Shown: positions 19,344-28,927 of the stretch, piece after piece
Layout of the letters: each line of letters begins with the position of its first letter
How positions within the stretch are numbered: position 1 is the first letter of the stretch
DNA from: Bog-756 sp963734435
GTDB taxonomy: Bacteria > Actinomycetota > Acidimicrobiia > Acidimicrobiales > RAAP-2
Direction: 5' to 3'
NCBI GenBank assembly: GCA_963734435.1
Contig: CAVTHA010000001.1
Span: 124,001-188,000 of the forward strand
Length of the DNA stretch: 64,000 nt
Made by a program: the position numbers and the translations under genes
The notes under the pieces: model-generated
Databases searched by the model: none
The model's input: the letters and a program-made list of their open reading frames with translations, nothing else
What the model was told of the DNA's origin: nothing

Positions 19344-19431
19344 GGAGGTGTGCGAGAGCGGCCGAATCGGCACGACTGGAAATCGTGTGTGGGGAGACCC
19401 ACCGTGGGTTCAAATCCCACCGCCTCCGCCA
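19344..19431 (+). tRNA. tRNA-Ser(GGA)
   Basis: A class II cloverleaf with a long variable arm. The acceptor GGAGGTG (19344-19350) pairs with CGCCTCC (19421-19427), with one G-U. The anticodon stem CACGA/TCGTG encloses loop CTGGAAA, with anticodon GGA at 19378-19380. The T loop is TTCAAAT. Discriminator G and an encoded CCA end at 19431. It is immediately followed by tadA. Confidence 0.97.
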
Positions 19432-19432
19432 C

Positions 19433-19951
<519 letters not shown>

Positions 19952-19967
19952 GACGCTCAATACACTC

Positions 19968-20441
19968 TTGGTGGTGACGCCTGACGATTCTCTGGTCCTT
20001 CGGGTGGCTGGTATCGCCGATGCGGAGAACCTCGCTCGCCTTCGCTATCAGTGGAGAGTCGACGAGAGCGGGGAACGTGGTCTCGATCGGCGATCCTTTG
20101 AAGACGCCCTTCGGTCGTGGATGGACGACCACCGGTCCTCGCATGTCCCATTCTTGGCGCTGAGGAGCACCACTCCGGTGGGAATGGCGTGGCTGGCCCT
20201 GGTCGATCGGGTGCCGGGACCGAAGCACTTCGTTCGGCGATCCGCCTATGTTCAGAGCGTCTTCGTCCTCCCCCCGGAGCGCTCCCTTGGGATCGGTACG
20301 CGGCTGATGCGGTTCGTTCTCGACCATGCCCGTGGTCTCGGTCTGGACTATGTCGCCGTGCATCCGAGTGAGCGCTCCTTCTCGCTCTACCGGCGGGTCG
20401 GATTCACCGACACCGACCGGCTGTTGGAGCTGCGACCGTAG
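19968..20441 (+). CDS. GNAT-family N-acetyltransferase
   Basis: About 155 residues with the GNAT fold. Motif A with its acetyl-CoA pyrophosphate loop is 'FVLPPERSLGIGTRLMRFVL', and motif B is 'HPSERSFSLYRRVGFTDTD'. It acetylates an unknown amine, possibly a small molecule or a protein N-terminus. The start is ambiguous: TTG at 19968 or GTG at 19971 or 19974. It follows tadA by less than 25 bp and is probably co-transcribed, although a functional link is not evident. Confidence 0.82.
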   Translation: MVVTPDDSLVLRVAGIADAENLARLRYQWRVDESGERGLDRRSFEDALRSWMDDHRSSHVPFLALRSTTPVGMAWLALVDRVPGPKHFVRRSAYVQSVFVLPPERSLGIGTRLMRFVLDHARGLGLDYVAVHPSERSFSLYRRVGFTDTDRLLELRP

Positions 20442-20544
20442 CCGGACGGGGTGACGCCGATCCGCGAAATCAGCCCATTGAGCTGCAAGAACGAAGGCGT
20501 CGGCTACGTTTGCTCAGCGATGCATCTTCCGTCGACCGCCCCAA

Positions 20545-22317
20545 TCAGGTGTGCGTGTTGGCCATGCCGACCACCGGCCTGTTGAGGTGCAGGTTGCCGG
20601 TCGAACCGAAGAAGAGCGCGCTCCCGAAACAGAAGACGCCTCCGTCCGAGGCGACGAACCGGTAGCCGGCACCGTCAGGCGAGGCGGACATGCCGACAAT
20701 CGGCTGGTTCAGCTGGATCGCCCCGGTGGAGCCGAGGAAGGGGGCACCGCCGAAGCTGAAGATGCCCCCGTCGCTGGCCACCAACCAGTAGGCGCCGGGC
20801 ACGGCGGGATCGGCGGCCATGCCCACCACCGGCTTGTTCAGGTGGATCCCACCGGTCGATCCGTTGAACACGGCATCGCCGAAGCTGAAGATGCCCCCGT
20901 CGCTGGCCACCAACCAGTACCCCCGGCCATCGGGCGTGGTCGCCATGCCGACGATCGGCTTGTTGAGCACGATGTTGCCGGTGGAGCCGTAGTACTGCGC
21001 GTCGCCGAACGTGAAGATGCCCCCGTCGCTGGCTACCAACCAGTACCCTCCGTCGTCAGGGGTGGCCGCCATCCCGACGATCGGCTTGTTGAGCACGAGG
21101 TTGCCGGTGGAGCCATAAAAGTTGGCCGTGGCATGGGTGAAGATGCCCCCATCCGAGGCCACCAGCCAGTACCCACCATCGGTGGAGGTGGCCGCCATGC
21201 CCACGATCGGCTTGTTGAGTGGGGTGGCGCCCTGCGAGCCATGGAACAGCGCGTTTCCGAAGCTGAAGATGCCCCCGTCGGTGGCCACCAGCCAGTAACC
21301 GCTGCTGGGAGAGGAATTCACCGAGGTGACCCCTCCGGGCGGCGGCGTCACCGGAGGCGGCGCCGAGCTCTGATAGAAGATCGTCACGTTCCCGTTGCCG
21401 GTCCAGTGCCCCTGGAAGTACGGCGAAGTCAGCGAGAAGGCCGGGTTGGCATAGCCGGAGCCACCCCCGCCGCCAGACCCGGCTCCACCGCCACCTCCAC
21501 CGAAGTAGCCACCACCACCACCGCCGCCTCCGGTATCGCCGTTGCCGCCCGATGCCTGCGACGAGAGCGAGGTGGTCGGACCGCCGCCCGCGGTTGCCGC
21601 CCCGCCGCCGCCGGCACCCGGGCCGCCGGAGGTCCCGGGTTGGCCACCGCCGGCACCCGTGCCGGGTAGGCCATCTCCGACACTGTTCCCGGCCAGCTGG
21701 CCACCGGCCCCACCGGTGCCCGCGCTCCCACCACCGCCACCACCCGCGGCGGCCAGGAGCAAGGTGGTGCCGGTGGCGTCGAAGATCTGGGTCGAGCCGC
21801 CGCCCCCGCCGGCCCCAGAGCCCCCGGTGCCTCCGCCCCCGAGACCGCCGGTCGACGCGCCGCCGAGCTGACCCACCGAGATCTTGAAGCTCTGACCAGG
21901 AGCTGCCACCAAGGCGGCGTTGACAGTACCCCCCGTGCCTCCGCTACCCCCGCTGCCGTTCCCGCCCTGTCCGCCACTGGCGTCGACGCAGACCGAATTG
22001 GGCACCGCATTGGACGGGACGATCCAGGTCTGTGGTGCGGCGTGGAAGCCGAACTTCACCGAGATGGTGTTCGGACCGAACGTCGACGTATACGCTTGGC
22101 AGTCGAGCACCGGTGGACCGAGCCGAGGGGTGGCCGACGCGATCGGAGCCGTCAGCACCTGAGCGACCGTGAAGAGCCCGAGCGCCGTCACGAACCCTAC
22201 GGAGGCCAGGAGGCGACCGCTCGAGATTACCGCCGGCGGCCGGCGCCAGCTTCCAGCCGATGGTCCATCGGCTGCCGCGTGCGTGGCTCCATCCTGACCG
22301 GCGTGACGGAACGACAC
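20545..22317 (-). CDS. Secreted glycine-rich protein with six-repeat 'GYWLVASDGG' domain
   Basis: 590 residues. A long N-terminal region with one hydrophobic segment (~33-60, ending near 'APIASATP') suggests export. A beta region with 'TWIVPSNAVPNSVCVDASGG' leads into a very glycine-rich stretch (~115-300), resembling Gly-rich bacterial surface proteins. A Pro linker ('PPPVTPPPGG') precedes six complete ~42-residue repeats. Here the repeat array starts at 'GYWLVATDGG' and ends at 'RPVVGMAN', i.e. whole units. The last unit is atypical ('GYRFVASDGGVFCFG'). It is transcribed toward the GNAT gene and is probably monocistronic. Function is unknown; an extracellular structural or binding role is inferred. 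Confidence 0.82.
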   Translation of the reverse strand: MSFRHAGQDGATHAAADGPSAGSWRRPPAVISSGRLLASVGFVTALGLFTVAQVLTAPIASATPRLGPPVLDCQAYTSTFGPNTISVKFGFHAAPQTWIVPSNAVPNSVCVDASGGQGGNGSGGSGGTGGTVNAALVAAPGQSFKISVGQLGGASTGGLGGGGTGGSGAGGGGGSTQIFDATGTTLLLAAAGGGGGGSAGTGGAGGQLAGNSVGDGLPGTGAGGGQPGTSGGPGAGGGGAATAGGGPTTSLSSQASGGNGDTGGGGGGGGYFGGGGGGAGSGGGGGSGYANPAFSLTSPYFQGHWTGNGNVTIFYQSSAPPPVTPPPGGVTSVNSSPSSGYWLVATDGGIFSFGNALFHGSQGATPLNKPIVGMAATSTDGGYWLVASDGGIFTHATANFYGSTGNLVLNKPIVGMAATPDDGGYWLVASDGGIFTFGDAQYYGSTGNIVLNKPIVGMATTPDGRGYWLVASDGGIFSFGDAVFNGSTGGIHLNKPVVGMAADPAVPGAYWLVASDGGIFSFGGAPFLGSTGAIQLNQPIVGMSASPDGAGYRFVASDGGVFCFGSALFFGSTGNLHLNRPVVGMANTHT

Positions 22318-22525
22318 AGTTCCCCTCCTTCTCCACTCCGGCCGCTCCCGGAGTCGGTGGTCTCGATCGGGCTACAGCATCAAAGCATGTGACCCTTGGA
22401 TTGAGCTTGGAACCGGTCAATGGGCCCGAGATGGGACGGCGTCGAACTCGGTGCGGGCAGCGGCGTCGTTCACCGCCCAGAAAGGACCGAAGAGCAACGA
22501 GCGGTCGCCGCGCGGCGAGCGGCGC

Positions 22526-25500
22526 CTAGGGTTTGAACACGGCGATGCCGGCGGCCCAGTACATGGCGGTGCCGAACGTGCCGGCGTAGGACTGGGATCC
22601 CGGTGCGCCGACGACCTGGTAGCCGGTCACGACGGTGGCGATGGTCCCGGCCGAGGTGGTCTGCTGACCCTGGTTGGTGTACCCCGGCGAGCTCACGCTG
22701 ATGGCCTGGGCGTTGTTGTGGCCGGCGACGAAGCCCACCACCAGCTCGTTGGCCACCGAGGTGTTGGCCGTGCCCGACGAGGCCGCCGTGCCGGTGTTGG
22801 ACGTCCCGGTCGACGTGTCCAAGGGACTGACGGTGGCCACCCCGGAGAACTCGCCGACCTCGAAAGCGACGGAGGCGGCCGTGGCGACATGCACGGTGAC
22901 GGTCGTGACCGGGGCGGCGTTGGCCACGTACCAGAGCTCCCCGTTCGAGTTGTGGCCCGAGACGTCATAGGCGCCGATGCGGGTCCAGGTATTGCCGGCG
23001 GAGTCCGTGACCGAGGTGAGGTGATTGGTGGCCCCGGTGTACTCGCTGACCGATAGGACGAGCAGGTCGCCGGATTTGGTGACAGAGGGGAACGAGCCGC
23101 TGAGCGAGGTCGAGGTGGCCGACTCGGTGGCCGACGCCGACTGCACGAAGGCCGGGGACGAGGTGGACACCGGGTTGACCGTGAGGGAGAAGGTGGTCGA
23201 GTGGGTGGCCGACGACCCGGTGCCGGTCACCGTGATGGTGGAGGTGCCGGTCGGGGTGGTGGACGAGGTGGTCACGGTCATGGTCGAGCTCTGACCGGCG
23301 TTGATGGTCTGGGGGCTGAACGACACCAGGGCGCCGCTAGGGGCGCCGGTGGCGCTCAAGGCCACCGACTGGGTGGCCCCGCTGGTCACCGTGGTCGAGA
23401 TGGTGGGCGAGGTCCCCGACCCGGCGGTCACCGTGGCCGAAGTCGGACTGGCGCCGATGGAGAAGTCGTTGGGCGGCGCCGGGTTGACCGTGAGGGAGAA
23501 GGTGGTCGAGTGGGTGGCCGACGACCCGGTGCCGGTCACCGTGATGGTGGAGGTGCCGGTCGGGGTGGTGGACGAGGTGGTCACGGTCATGGTCGAACTC
23601 TGACCGGCGTTGATGGTCTGGGGGCTGAACGACACCAGGGCGCCGCTAGGTGCGCCGGTGGCGCTCAAGGCCACCGACTGGGTGGCCCCGCTGGTCACCG
23701 TGGTCGAGATGGTGGGCGAGGTCCCCGACCCGGCGGTCACCGTGGCCGAAGTCGGACTGGCGGCGATGGAGAAGTCGTTGGACACCGGCGCGTTCACCGT
23801 CAGGGTGAAGGTCTGGGTGGCCGGGTTGCCCACGCCGTTGTTGGCGCTGATGGTGATGACGGAGGAGGAGACGCCGCCCGCCGTGCCGGCCAGGGTGGCC
23901 GTGCCGTTGCCGTTGTCAACGAAGGTGACCCCGCTGGGCAGCGCCCCCGACTCGGAGAGGGCCGCGGTCGGAGAGCCCGTCGTGGTGACGGAGAAGGTCC
24001 CGGAGCTGCCCGCGGTGAAGGTGGCGCTGGCCGCCGAGGTGATGGCCGGCGGGGTGTCGACAGTCAGGGCGAAGGTGGTGGTGTGGACGGCGGACGTCCC
24101 GGTGGCGGTCACTGTGACGGTGTAGGTCCCCGGGGGCGTCGTCGACGACGTGGTGATGCCCATCACCGAGGTCCCGCCCGAGGTGATGGACTGCGGACTG
24201 AACGACACCAGGGCCCCGGTAGGGGCGCCGGTGGCGCTCAGCGCCACCAGTTGGGGCGTGCCGACGGCGGTGGTGCTGATGGTGCTGGACGCCGAGGCTC
24301 CTGCCGTCACCGTCTGGCCCGTGGGCGTGGCCCCAACCGTGAAGTCACCCGGTGGAGGGGGAGGCGTCCCGGCCTTGAACAGGGCGATGCCGGACGCCCA
24401 GTACATGGTGGTCCCGAACGTTCCGGCCAGGCTCTGAGAACCGGGCGCGGCCAGGTCCTGGTAGGCCGACTCGACGGTGACCGTGCTGGGACTGGTGGCG
24501 ACCTCGAGGGGCTGGGCTGTGTATCCCGCAGAGGTGATGGAGATGGCTTGACTGGTGCTGTGCCCGGCCACGAACCCCACAGCCAGGTCGTTGGCACCCA
24601 GTGCGGTGGCCGTCCCCGAGTTGGACGCCGTGGAGTCGCCGGCAGCCCCGTTGGAGCCCTCCAGGGGACTGGTGCCGGTCACGCCGTTGAACTCCTGGAG
24701 GCGAAGCGCCACCGTCGATGCTCCGGTGGTCACCGTCACGCTGCTCACCGAGGCCGCGTTGGCCGAATACCACATCTCCCCGTCGGAGTTGGATCCGGCC
24801 ACGTCGTAGGCCCCGACCTTGGTCCAGGTGTTCTTGCCGTCGCTGACCGCGGTGATGGGATGGCTGGCGCCGGTGAACACACCGGCCGACAGCACCAGCA
24901 GGTCACCCGGAGTACTCGGGACCGGGAGGCTCACCGTCGTGGTGGTGGAACCGGCCGTTTGGACCAGCGCCGGCCCGACCGAGCCGGCCGGGGTGGTCAC
25001 CGGGAAGGCCGTGCTCCGGTTCGAGACGTTGCCGGCACCGTCCCGGGCGTCCACCGTGTACTGGTAGGTCGTTCCGGGCGAAGCCGTGGAGTCGGTGTAG
25101 GAGGTGGTCGTCACCGGGCTCGGCGTGAGCAGGACGCCGTTGCGGTAGACGTCGTACCCGGACACTCCGATGGGGTCGCTCGAGGTCGACCAGGTCAGGT
25201 TGACCTGAGTGGCCGACGCGGCCGTTCCGGTCAGGATGGTCGGCACGGAGGGCGGCGAGGTTTCGACCGTCCAGTTGGCCGTGGCCGGGGTGGCGCCGCC
25301 CGAGGCCGCCACCGTCAGGGTGTGGGCTCCCTGGGCCAGGCCGGTGTAGGAGACCGGGCTGGTGCACGCCGAGGCGGTGGCGTTGTCCAGACTGCAGGTG
25401 AAGGTGGCACCGCTGCCGGTGGAGTGGAAGCTGACGCTGGCGCTGGTCGAGTTGGTGAGGGCCGGGGGGGGCGTGTCGATCACCGTGGCCGGGGTCGTGG

Positions 25501-27130
25501 AGTAGGAGTAGCTCTGCACGTCGAACGTCTGGCCGGCGGCGTTGGTCGGGCTGACGGTGACGGTCCCCCCGTTGACGGTCACCTTGAGGAAGTTGAAGAC
25601 CTGGGCCGCCGACTGTGGTGTGGGTACACCTGTCCCGCAGGCGGTCCCGGTGTTGCTGGTCGGGCTCCAGCCGATGGCATAGATGGAACCGCTGCCCTTG
25701 AACCCGGTGCAGGAGCTCCCGGTGCTCACCGGTTCGAGGACACCCCCTCCACCACCGGTCACGTAGTTGGTGATCTGGCCCGCACCGCTCGGTGCGATGC
25801 GCTCGTAGTTGTGGGCGTGGCCGTTGAAGACCACCTTCACCCCGTTGGCGGAGAGCAGGGATTCGAGGCTGGACGACTGGAAGGGGTTGGACGGGCTGTT
25901 CTGGAGGTACACGTCGCTGTCCTGGGAGCTCTCGTCGGAGCGCAGCGGGTAGTGCCACACGGCCAGCTTGACCGAGCCCGGATGGCTGGCCAGGTCGGCG
26001 GCCAGCCACTTGTACTCGGGTGAGCTGGGAGTCCAGTGCTCGTCGTGGTCGACCTGATAACCGGGGCAGGCGGCCTCGCCGGCCGATGTGCACGTGGCCC
26101 CGGTGGCGGTCCCGACGTTGGAGCCGTCGGCCCAGGCGGCGTCGAGCACGTAGACACGCACGCCCGCATCGGAGAAGGCGTACCAGCCGTCGGGGTAGCT
26201 TCCCGGGTTGGTCCCGTCCTGGGTCGGGGCCGGGTACGAGTCGTAGGCGTAGGTGCCTCCCGGCGATGCGGCGGCGGTGTTGGCCTCGGGCCAGCTCCGG
26301 AGCCCAATGGTGTTCTGCCCATGGTTCCCCTCGCCGGGGAAGACCGGCAGCCCCTGGGTCTGGGGCCAGTAGGACGGACCGAAGATGTCGCTCACCTCCG
26401 AGCCGCCGTTCTGGAGGTCGCCGTAGTTGGCCTGGGTTCCGCCCGAGTAGCCGACGTCACCGGCGGTGACCACGAACTTGGCTCCCGAGGATCCGATCAG
26501 GGAGTCGACGGCCGCCTGGTCAGTGTTGAGGTTGTTGGGGAAGGCGGTGGTGGACGAGTAGAGGGTCTCCCCGATGTCCCCCACCACGTCGAACGTGAGT
26601 GGATTGGAGGAGGCTGCCGGGTCCAGCGTGGTGAACTGCTGGGTGGGGTTGGAGCCCAGCAGGTCGACCGACCCGGGGCCCAACGGGCGGTAACAGTAGG
26701 TGGTGCTGGGCGAGAGACCCGTGAGGACCACGGTGGACTGGTACTCGTTGGTCCCGGACACCACGTTGAATTCCGGATTGGTGATGCTCGTCGGTGTGCC
26801 CGCCGCCGGGTACGAGTTGGGCAGAGCGGGCGGCACCGTGGCGGTGTGGGCCGTGCAGCTCCCCAGCGGTCCCCACTGGAGGGTGCCCGGATTGGTCAGG
26901 GGGACCGTGGTGGCCCAGTTGACGTCGGCGCCGGTCTGGGTCAGGTCAGTGACGTAGGGCGCCCGGGTGAGCGTGGCGTTGAACCCGGCGAACGGGGTGA
27001 CGGCGATGGGTGCTGGTCCGGCAGCGCCCGCGGTTTGCACCGAGGCCGCAACCACGGTGGTGGCGCCGACCAGTACCGCCAGCATCGAACCTAACAACCG
27101 CACATGCATCCGCCGCGGCTCTGTAAGCAT
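22526..27130 (-). CDS. Very large secreted purple-acid-phosphatase-like protein with Ig/FN3 modules
   Basis: 1534 residues with a signal peptide (to ~37, 'VQTAGAAG'). A PAP-type N-terminal beta domain and a metallophosphoesterase domain follow. Motifs are Asp181/Asp185 ('FDVVGDIGE'), Asp225/Tyr228 ('AGDVGY'), Asn269-His270 ('GEGNHG'), His393 ('VWHYPLRSD') and His438/His440 ('NGHAHNYER'). All the expected dinuclear-metal ligands are present, so phosphomonoesterase activity is predicted. Beyond ~550 come an Ig-like domain, an FN3 domain and two copies of a ~190-residue jelly-roll-like module ending 'MYWA(S/A)GIA(L/V)FK'. Several Ig-like repeats lie between these copies, two nearly identical. 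GGAGG lies nine bases before the ATG at 27130. It lacks the six-repeat domain of its paralog at 47918-50671. Confidence 0.87.
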   Translation of the reverse strand: MLTEPRRMHVRLLGSMLAVLVGATTVVAASVQTAGAAGPAPIAVTPFAGFNATLTRAPYVTDLTQTGADVNWATTVPLTNPGTLQWGPLGSCTAHTATVPPALPNSYPAAGTPTSITNPEFNVVSGTNEYQSTVVLTGLSPSTTYCYRPLGPGSVDLLGSNPTQQFTTLDPAASSNPLTFDVVGDIGETLYSSTTAFPNNLNTDQAAVDSLIGSSGAKFVVTAGDVGYSGGTQANYGDLQNGGSEVSDIFGPSYWPQTQGLPVFPGEGNHGQNTIGLRSWPEANTAAASPGGTYAYDSYPAPTQDGTNPGSYPDGWYAFSDAGVRVYVLDAAWADGSNVGTATGATCTSAGEAACPGYQVDHDEHWTPSSPEYKWLAADLASHPGSVKLAVWHYPLRSDESSQDSDVYLQNSPSNPFQSSSLESLLSANGVKVVFNGHAHNYERIAPSGAGQITNYVTGGGGGVLEPVSTGSSCTGFKGSGSIYAIGWSPTSNTGTACGTGVPTPQSAAQVFNFLKVTVNGGTVTVSPTNAAGQTFDVQSYSYSTTPATVIDTPPPALTNSTSASVSFHSTGSGATFTCSLDNATASACTSPVSYTGLAQGAHTLTVAASGGATPATANWTVETSPPSVPTILTGTAASATQVNLTWSTSSDPIGVSGYDVYRNGVLLTPSPVTTTSYTDSTASPGTTYQYTVDARDGAGNVSNRSTAFPVTTPAGSVGPALVQTAGSTTTTVSLPVPSTPGDLLVLSAGVFTGASHPITAVSDGKNTWTKVGAYDVAGSNSDGEMWYSANAASVSSVTVTTGASTVALRLQEFNGVTGTSPLEGSNGAAGDSTASNSGTATALGANDLAVGFVAGHSTSQAISITSAGYTAQPLEVATSPSTVTVESAYQDLAAPGSQSLAGTFGTTMYWASGIALFKAGTPPPPPGDFTVGATPTGQTVTAGASASSTISTTAVGTPQLVALSATGAPTGALVSFSPQSITSGGTSVMGITTSSTTPPGTYTVTVTATGTSAVHTTTFALTVDTPPAITSAASATFTAGSSGTFSVTTTGSPTAALSESGALPSGVTFVDNGNGTATLAGTAGGVSSSVITISANNGVGNPATQTFTLTVNAPVSNDFSIAASPTSATVTAGSGTSPTISTTVTSGATQSVALSATGAPSGALVSFSPQTINAGQSSTMTVTTSSTTPTGTSTITVTGTGSSATHSTTFSLTVNPAPPNDFSIGASPTSATVTAGSGTSPTISTTVTSGATQSVALSATGAPSGALVSFSPQTINAGQSSTMTVTTSSTTPTGTSTITVTGTGSSATHSTTFSLTVNPVSTSSPAFVQSASATESATSTSLSGSFPSVTKSGDLLVLSVSEYTGATNHLTSVTDSAGNTWTRIGAYDVSGHNSNGELWYVANAAPVTTVTVHVATAASVAFEVGEFSGVATVSPLDTSTGTSNTGTAASSGTANTSVANELVVGFVAGHNNAQAISVSSPGYTNQGQQTTSAGTIATVVTGYQVVGAPGSQSYAGTFGTAMYWAAGIAVFKP
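23172..23789 (-). repeat. 309-bp in-frame tandem duplication inside the phosphatase gene
   Basis: Two adjacent units, 23172-23480 and 23481-23789, are almost identical at the DNA level, with only a few base differences seen by eye. Each encodes the same 103-residue Ig-like module containing 'SPTSATVTAGSGTSPTISTT' and 'GAPSGALVSFSPQTINAG'. The 309-bp period is a multiple of three, so the frame is kept. The near-identity at synonymous positions implies recent duplication or ongoing gene conversion. Confidence 0.93.
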
Positions 27131-27391
27131 CAGAGCACTCCTCCCCCTCGCACAAGAACTCTACAGGACCAGACCCGGCAATTTCCTCGATGCACCATGA
27201 CAATTGGTCGCTGCATCGCCCGGTGTGGCCGGAACATCACGCACTGCGACAGCCAGTCGTCATCGTGGACGAGGCACTGACTCTCTCTGCTCCCCGTGAC
27301 CACCGCCCTGACCACAGGCCGTTGCCGTCCCCGGTGGCACACACCCCCGTCCGCTCCCTCGGGGCGCCCCGCATGATCAGAGAAGCTGATC

Positions 27392-28294
27392 TCAGAGCCC
27401 GAGGAGCAGCGTGGTCGTGGTCGTGGTCGTGGTCGTCGTCGGCGGGGTAGTCGTGGTCGTCGGCGGCACCGTGGTGGTGGTCGTCGGCGGCACCGTGGTG
27501 GTGGTCGTCGGCGGGGTAGTTGTGGTGGTCGTCGGCGGCACAGTCGTGGTCGTGGTCGTGGTTGTGGTCGTCGTCGTCGTGGTCGTCGTGGTTGTGGTCG
27601 TGGTCGTCGGCGGTGGGGGCGGGATGGTCGGCGGCGGCGGCGGCGGAATGATCACTGGCGGTGCCGGAGCTGGCGCCGGAGCCGGCTTCCCGGTAGTGGG
27701 CGTCGGGAGGGCGGGCAGTTTGTTCACGGTCGGCAGTCCGGGAAGGAGCGTCGACACCTTGCTGAAGGCAGTGAGCGACGGCAGGGCCGTCAAGGTGGTG
27801 GCAACCGGAGTGAAGGACGACCCGCAGGTCACATGGGACCGCGCCAGGGTGGCTGTGACCTTGACCGGGACTGTGACCCCGGGCGAAGCGTGGTCGATGG
27901 GCAGGGTGACGGTTGCCTTGCCGGTGGCGTCACCCAACGCGGTGTGGACGCTGTGGGTGCGGGCGTAATCAGCCTCCACTCGCACCTGTGCCCCCGCAGC
28001 CGAGGTCACGGTGACCGTCTCGGCCGTCGCTGACTGCGGCGGTGACGGGTTCGAGACCGCCGCGGAACAGCCGGTCAGCGGGGCAGACTCCAATGGTGTG
28101 AATGTCTCGGGCTGGGTCGTCTGGCTCGTGTTCTTGTGACTCGATCCCGCGGCGGCCGCTACGTGGGGCGGAGCCGGAAGGGTCGGGCTCGAGCCTCCGG
28201 CCGCGGCGAAGAAAATGATGGCGGCAATCACGATGACTCCGACGGCAGCGGCGATCGGTCGCCAGCGGCTCCCGCTAATTAGGCCGTCGAGCAT
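27392..28294 (-). CDS. Membrane-anchored protein with Thr/Pro low-complexity tail
   Basis: 300 residues. An N-terminal membrane segment (~13-32, 'PIAAAVGVIVIAAIIFFAAA') acts as signal anchor. A ~95-residue globular core follows: 'LTGCSAAVSNPSPP', 'AQVRVEADYARTHSVHTALG' and 'VTCGSSFTPV', with two Cys likely forming a disulfide. The C-terminal ~100 residues are Pro and poly-Thr, probably a cell-wall-spanning or O-glycosylated stalk. The core is clearly paralogous to the next upstream gene (28349-28927), with matching Cys, 'VEADY' and 'SFTPV' positions. Family and function are not recognised. It is the last gene of the 27.4-36.6 kb minus-strand train. Confidence 0.72.
   Translation of the reverse strand: MLDGLISGSRWRPIAAAVGVIVIAAIIFFAAAGGSSPTLPAPPHVAAAAGSSHKNTSQTTQPETFTPLESAPLTGCSAAVSNPSPPQSATAETVTVTSAAGAQVRVEADYARTHSVHTALGDATGKATVTLPIDHASPGVTVPVKVTATLARSHVTCGSSFTPVATTLTALPSLTAFSKVSTLLPGLPTVNKLPALPTPTTGKPAPAPAPAPPVIIPPPPPPTIPPPPPTTTTTTTTTTTTTTTTTTTTTTVPPTTTTTTPPTTTTTVPPTTTTTVPPTTTTTPPTTTTTTTTTTLLLGL
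27411..27609. repeat. Low-complexity ACC/ACG/ACA (Thr-codon) tract
   Basis: About 200 bp made almost entirely of GTC/GTG/GTT triplets on the plus strand, i.e. Thr codons on the minus strand. CCG-CC interruptions encode Pro-Pro every 5-7 codons. It encodes the poly-Thr stalk of the 27392-28294 protein. Such tracts are prone to slippage, so the copy number may be variable or misassembled. Confidence 0.85.
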
Positions 28295-28348
28295 TGCAGA
28301 CCTCCTGGGGGGTTTGGCAGGTTCGGTGGTGTGCGAAAGGTGACACGC

Positions 28349-28927
28349 CTACTGTCCTCCAACGGTTGCGGGTGGCGTCCCGAATGGATCGACGGGCGTG
28401 AACGATGTCGAACAGGAGTACTTCGCCCCCCGCAGGGAGACGGTGGCCGTCACATGGACAGTGAAGCCCGGTTGGGCGTGGCTGATGGCCAGCGCGAAGT
28501 CGGCGTTGCCCGAGGTGTCGGCAAGACCGTCATGCACGCTCCTCGTCTTGACGTAGTCAGCTTCGAGCCGGACCTCGGCCCCAGCAGTGGTCGCCACCGT
28601 GACGGACTCCGCCGTCTGCCCTCGGAGCGGTGCCGGATTCGACACTGAGACGGTACAGCCAGTGAGGACCGCGGGCGGGGAGGTGGTGTAGATCGGCTGT
28701 TGATTCGCTGCCGCGTCCGTTGAGCCGTTGGTTGGACCGGCAACACTCGGCTGCACGCCCGTCGTCGAGCCGGTCGACGAGTGGGCAGAACCGTCCTGGG
28801 ATTGATGGCTCCGCATGGCGGACTGGGGGAGCGGGAGCCGGGCAACTCGATTCCCACTAGCTGCTGCGGTCAGGGCCACCGTGGCCACGGCCAGGACCGC
28901 CACGCCGATCATCGCCGGGGCCTTCAT
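28349..28927 (-). CDS. Small exported protein, paralog of the adjacent anchored protein
   Basis: 192 residues. The ATG at 28927 overlaps the stop of the GH99-like gene by 4 bp (ATGA). The N-terminal hydrophobic segment 'MIGVAVLAVATVALTAAASG' is a signal peptide or anchor. A Ser/Thr/Gln-rich linker precedes a core ('LTGCTVSVSNPAPLRG', 'VEADYVKTRSVHDGL', 'YSCSTSFTPV') that aligns along its length with the core of the downstream gene product. It lacks the Thr/Pro tail. Family and function are unknown. Tight coupling to the lipoprotein suggests they act together at the cell surface. Confidence 0.72.
   Translation of the reverse strand: MKAPAMIGVAVLAVATVALTAAASGNRVARLPLPQSAMRSHQSQDGSAHSSTGSTTGVQPSVAGPTNGSTDAAANQQPIYTTSPPAVLTGCTVSVSNPAPLRGQTAESVTVATTAGAEVRLEADYVKTRSVHDGLADTSGNADFALAISHAQPGFTVHVTATVSLRGAKYSCSTSFTPVDPFGTPPATVGGQ

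Noticed and set aside
23201..26023. A 940-codon open frame antisense to the giant phosphatase
   Set aside because: It is Gly/Arg-rich with no motifs and is the expected shadow of a GC-rich repetitive gene on the other strand.
27411..27609. Possible CRISPR-like or minisatellite array
   Set aside because: There are no unique spacers; the pattern is a codon-level Thr/Pro repeat within a reading frame.
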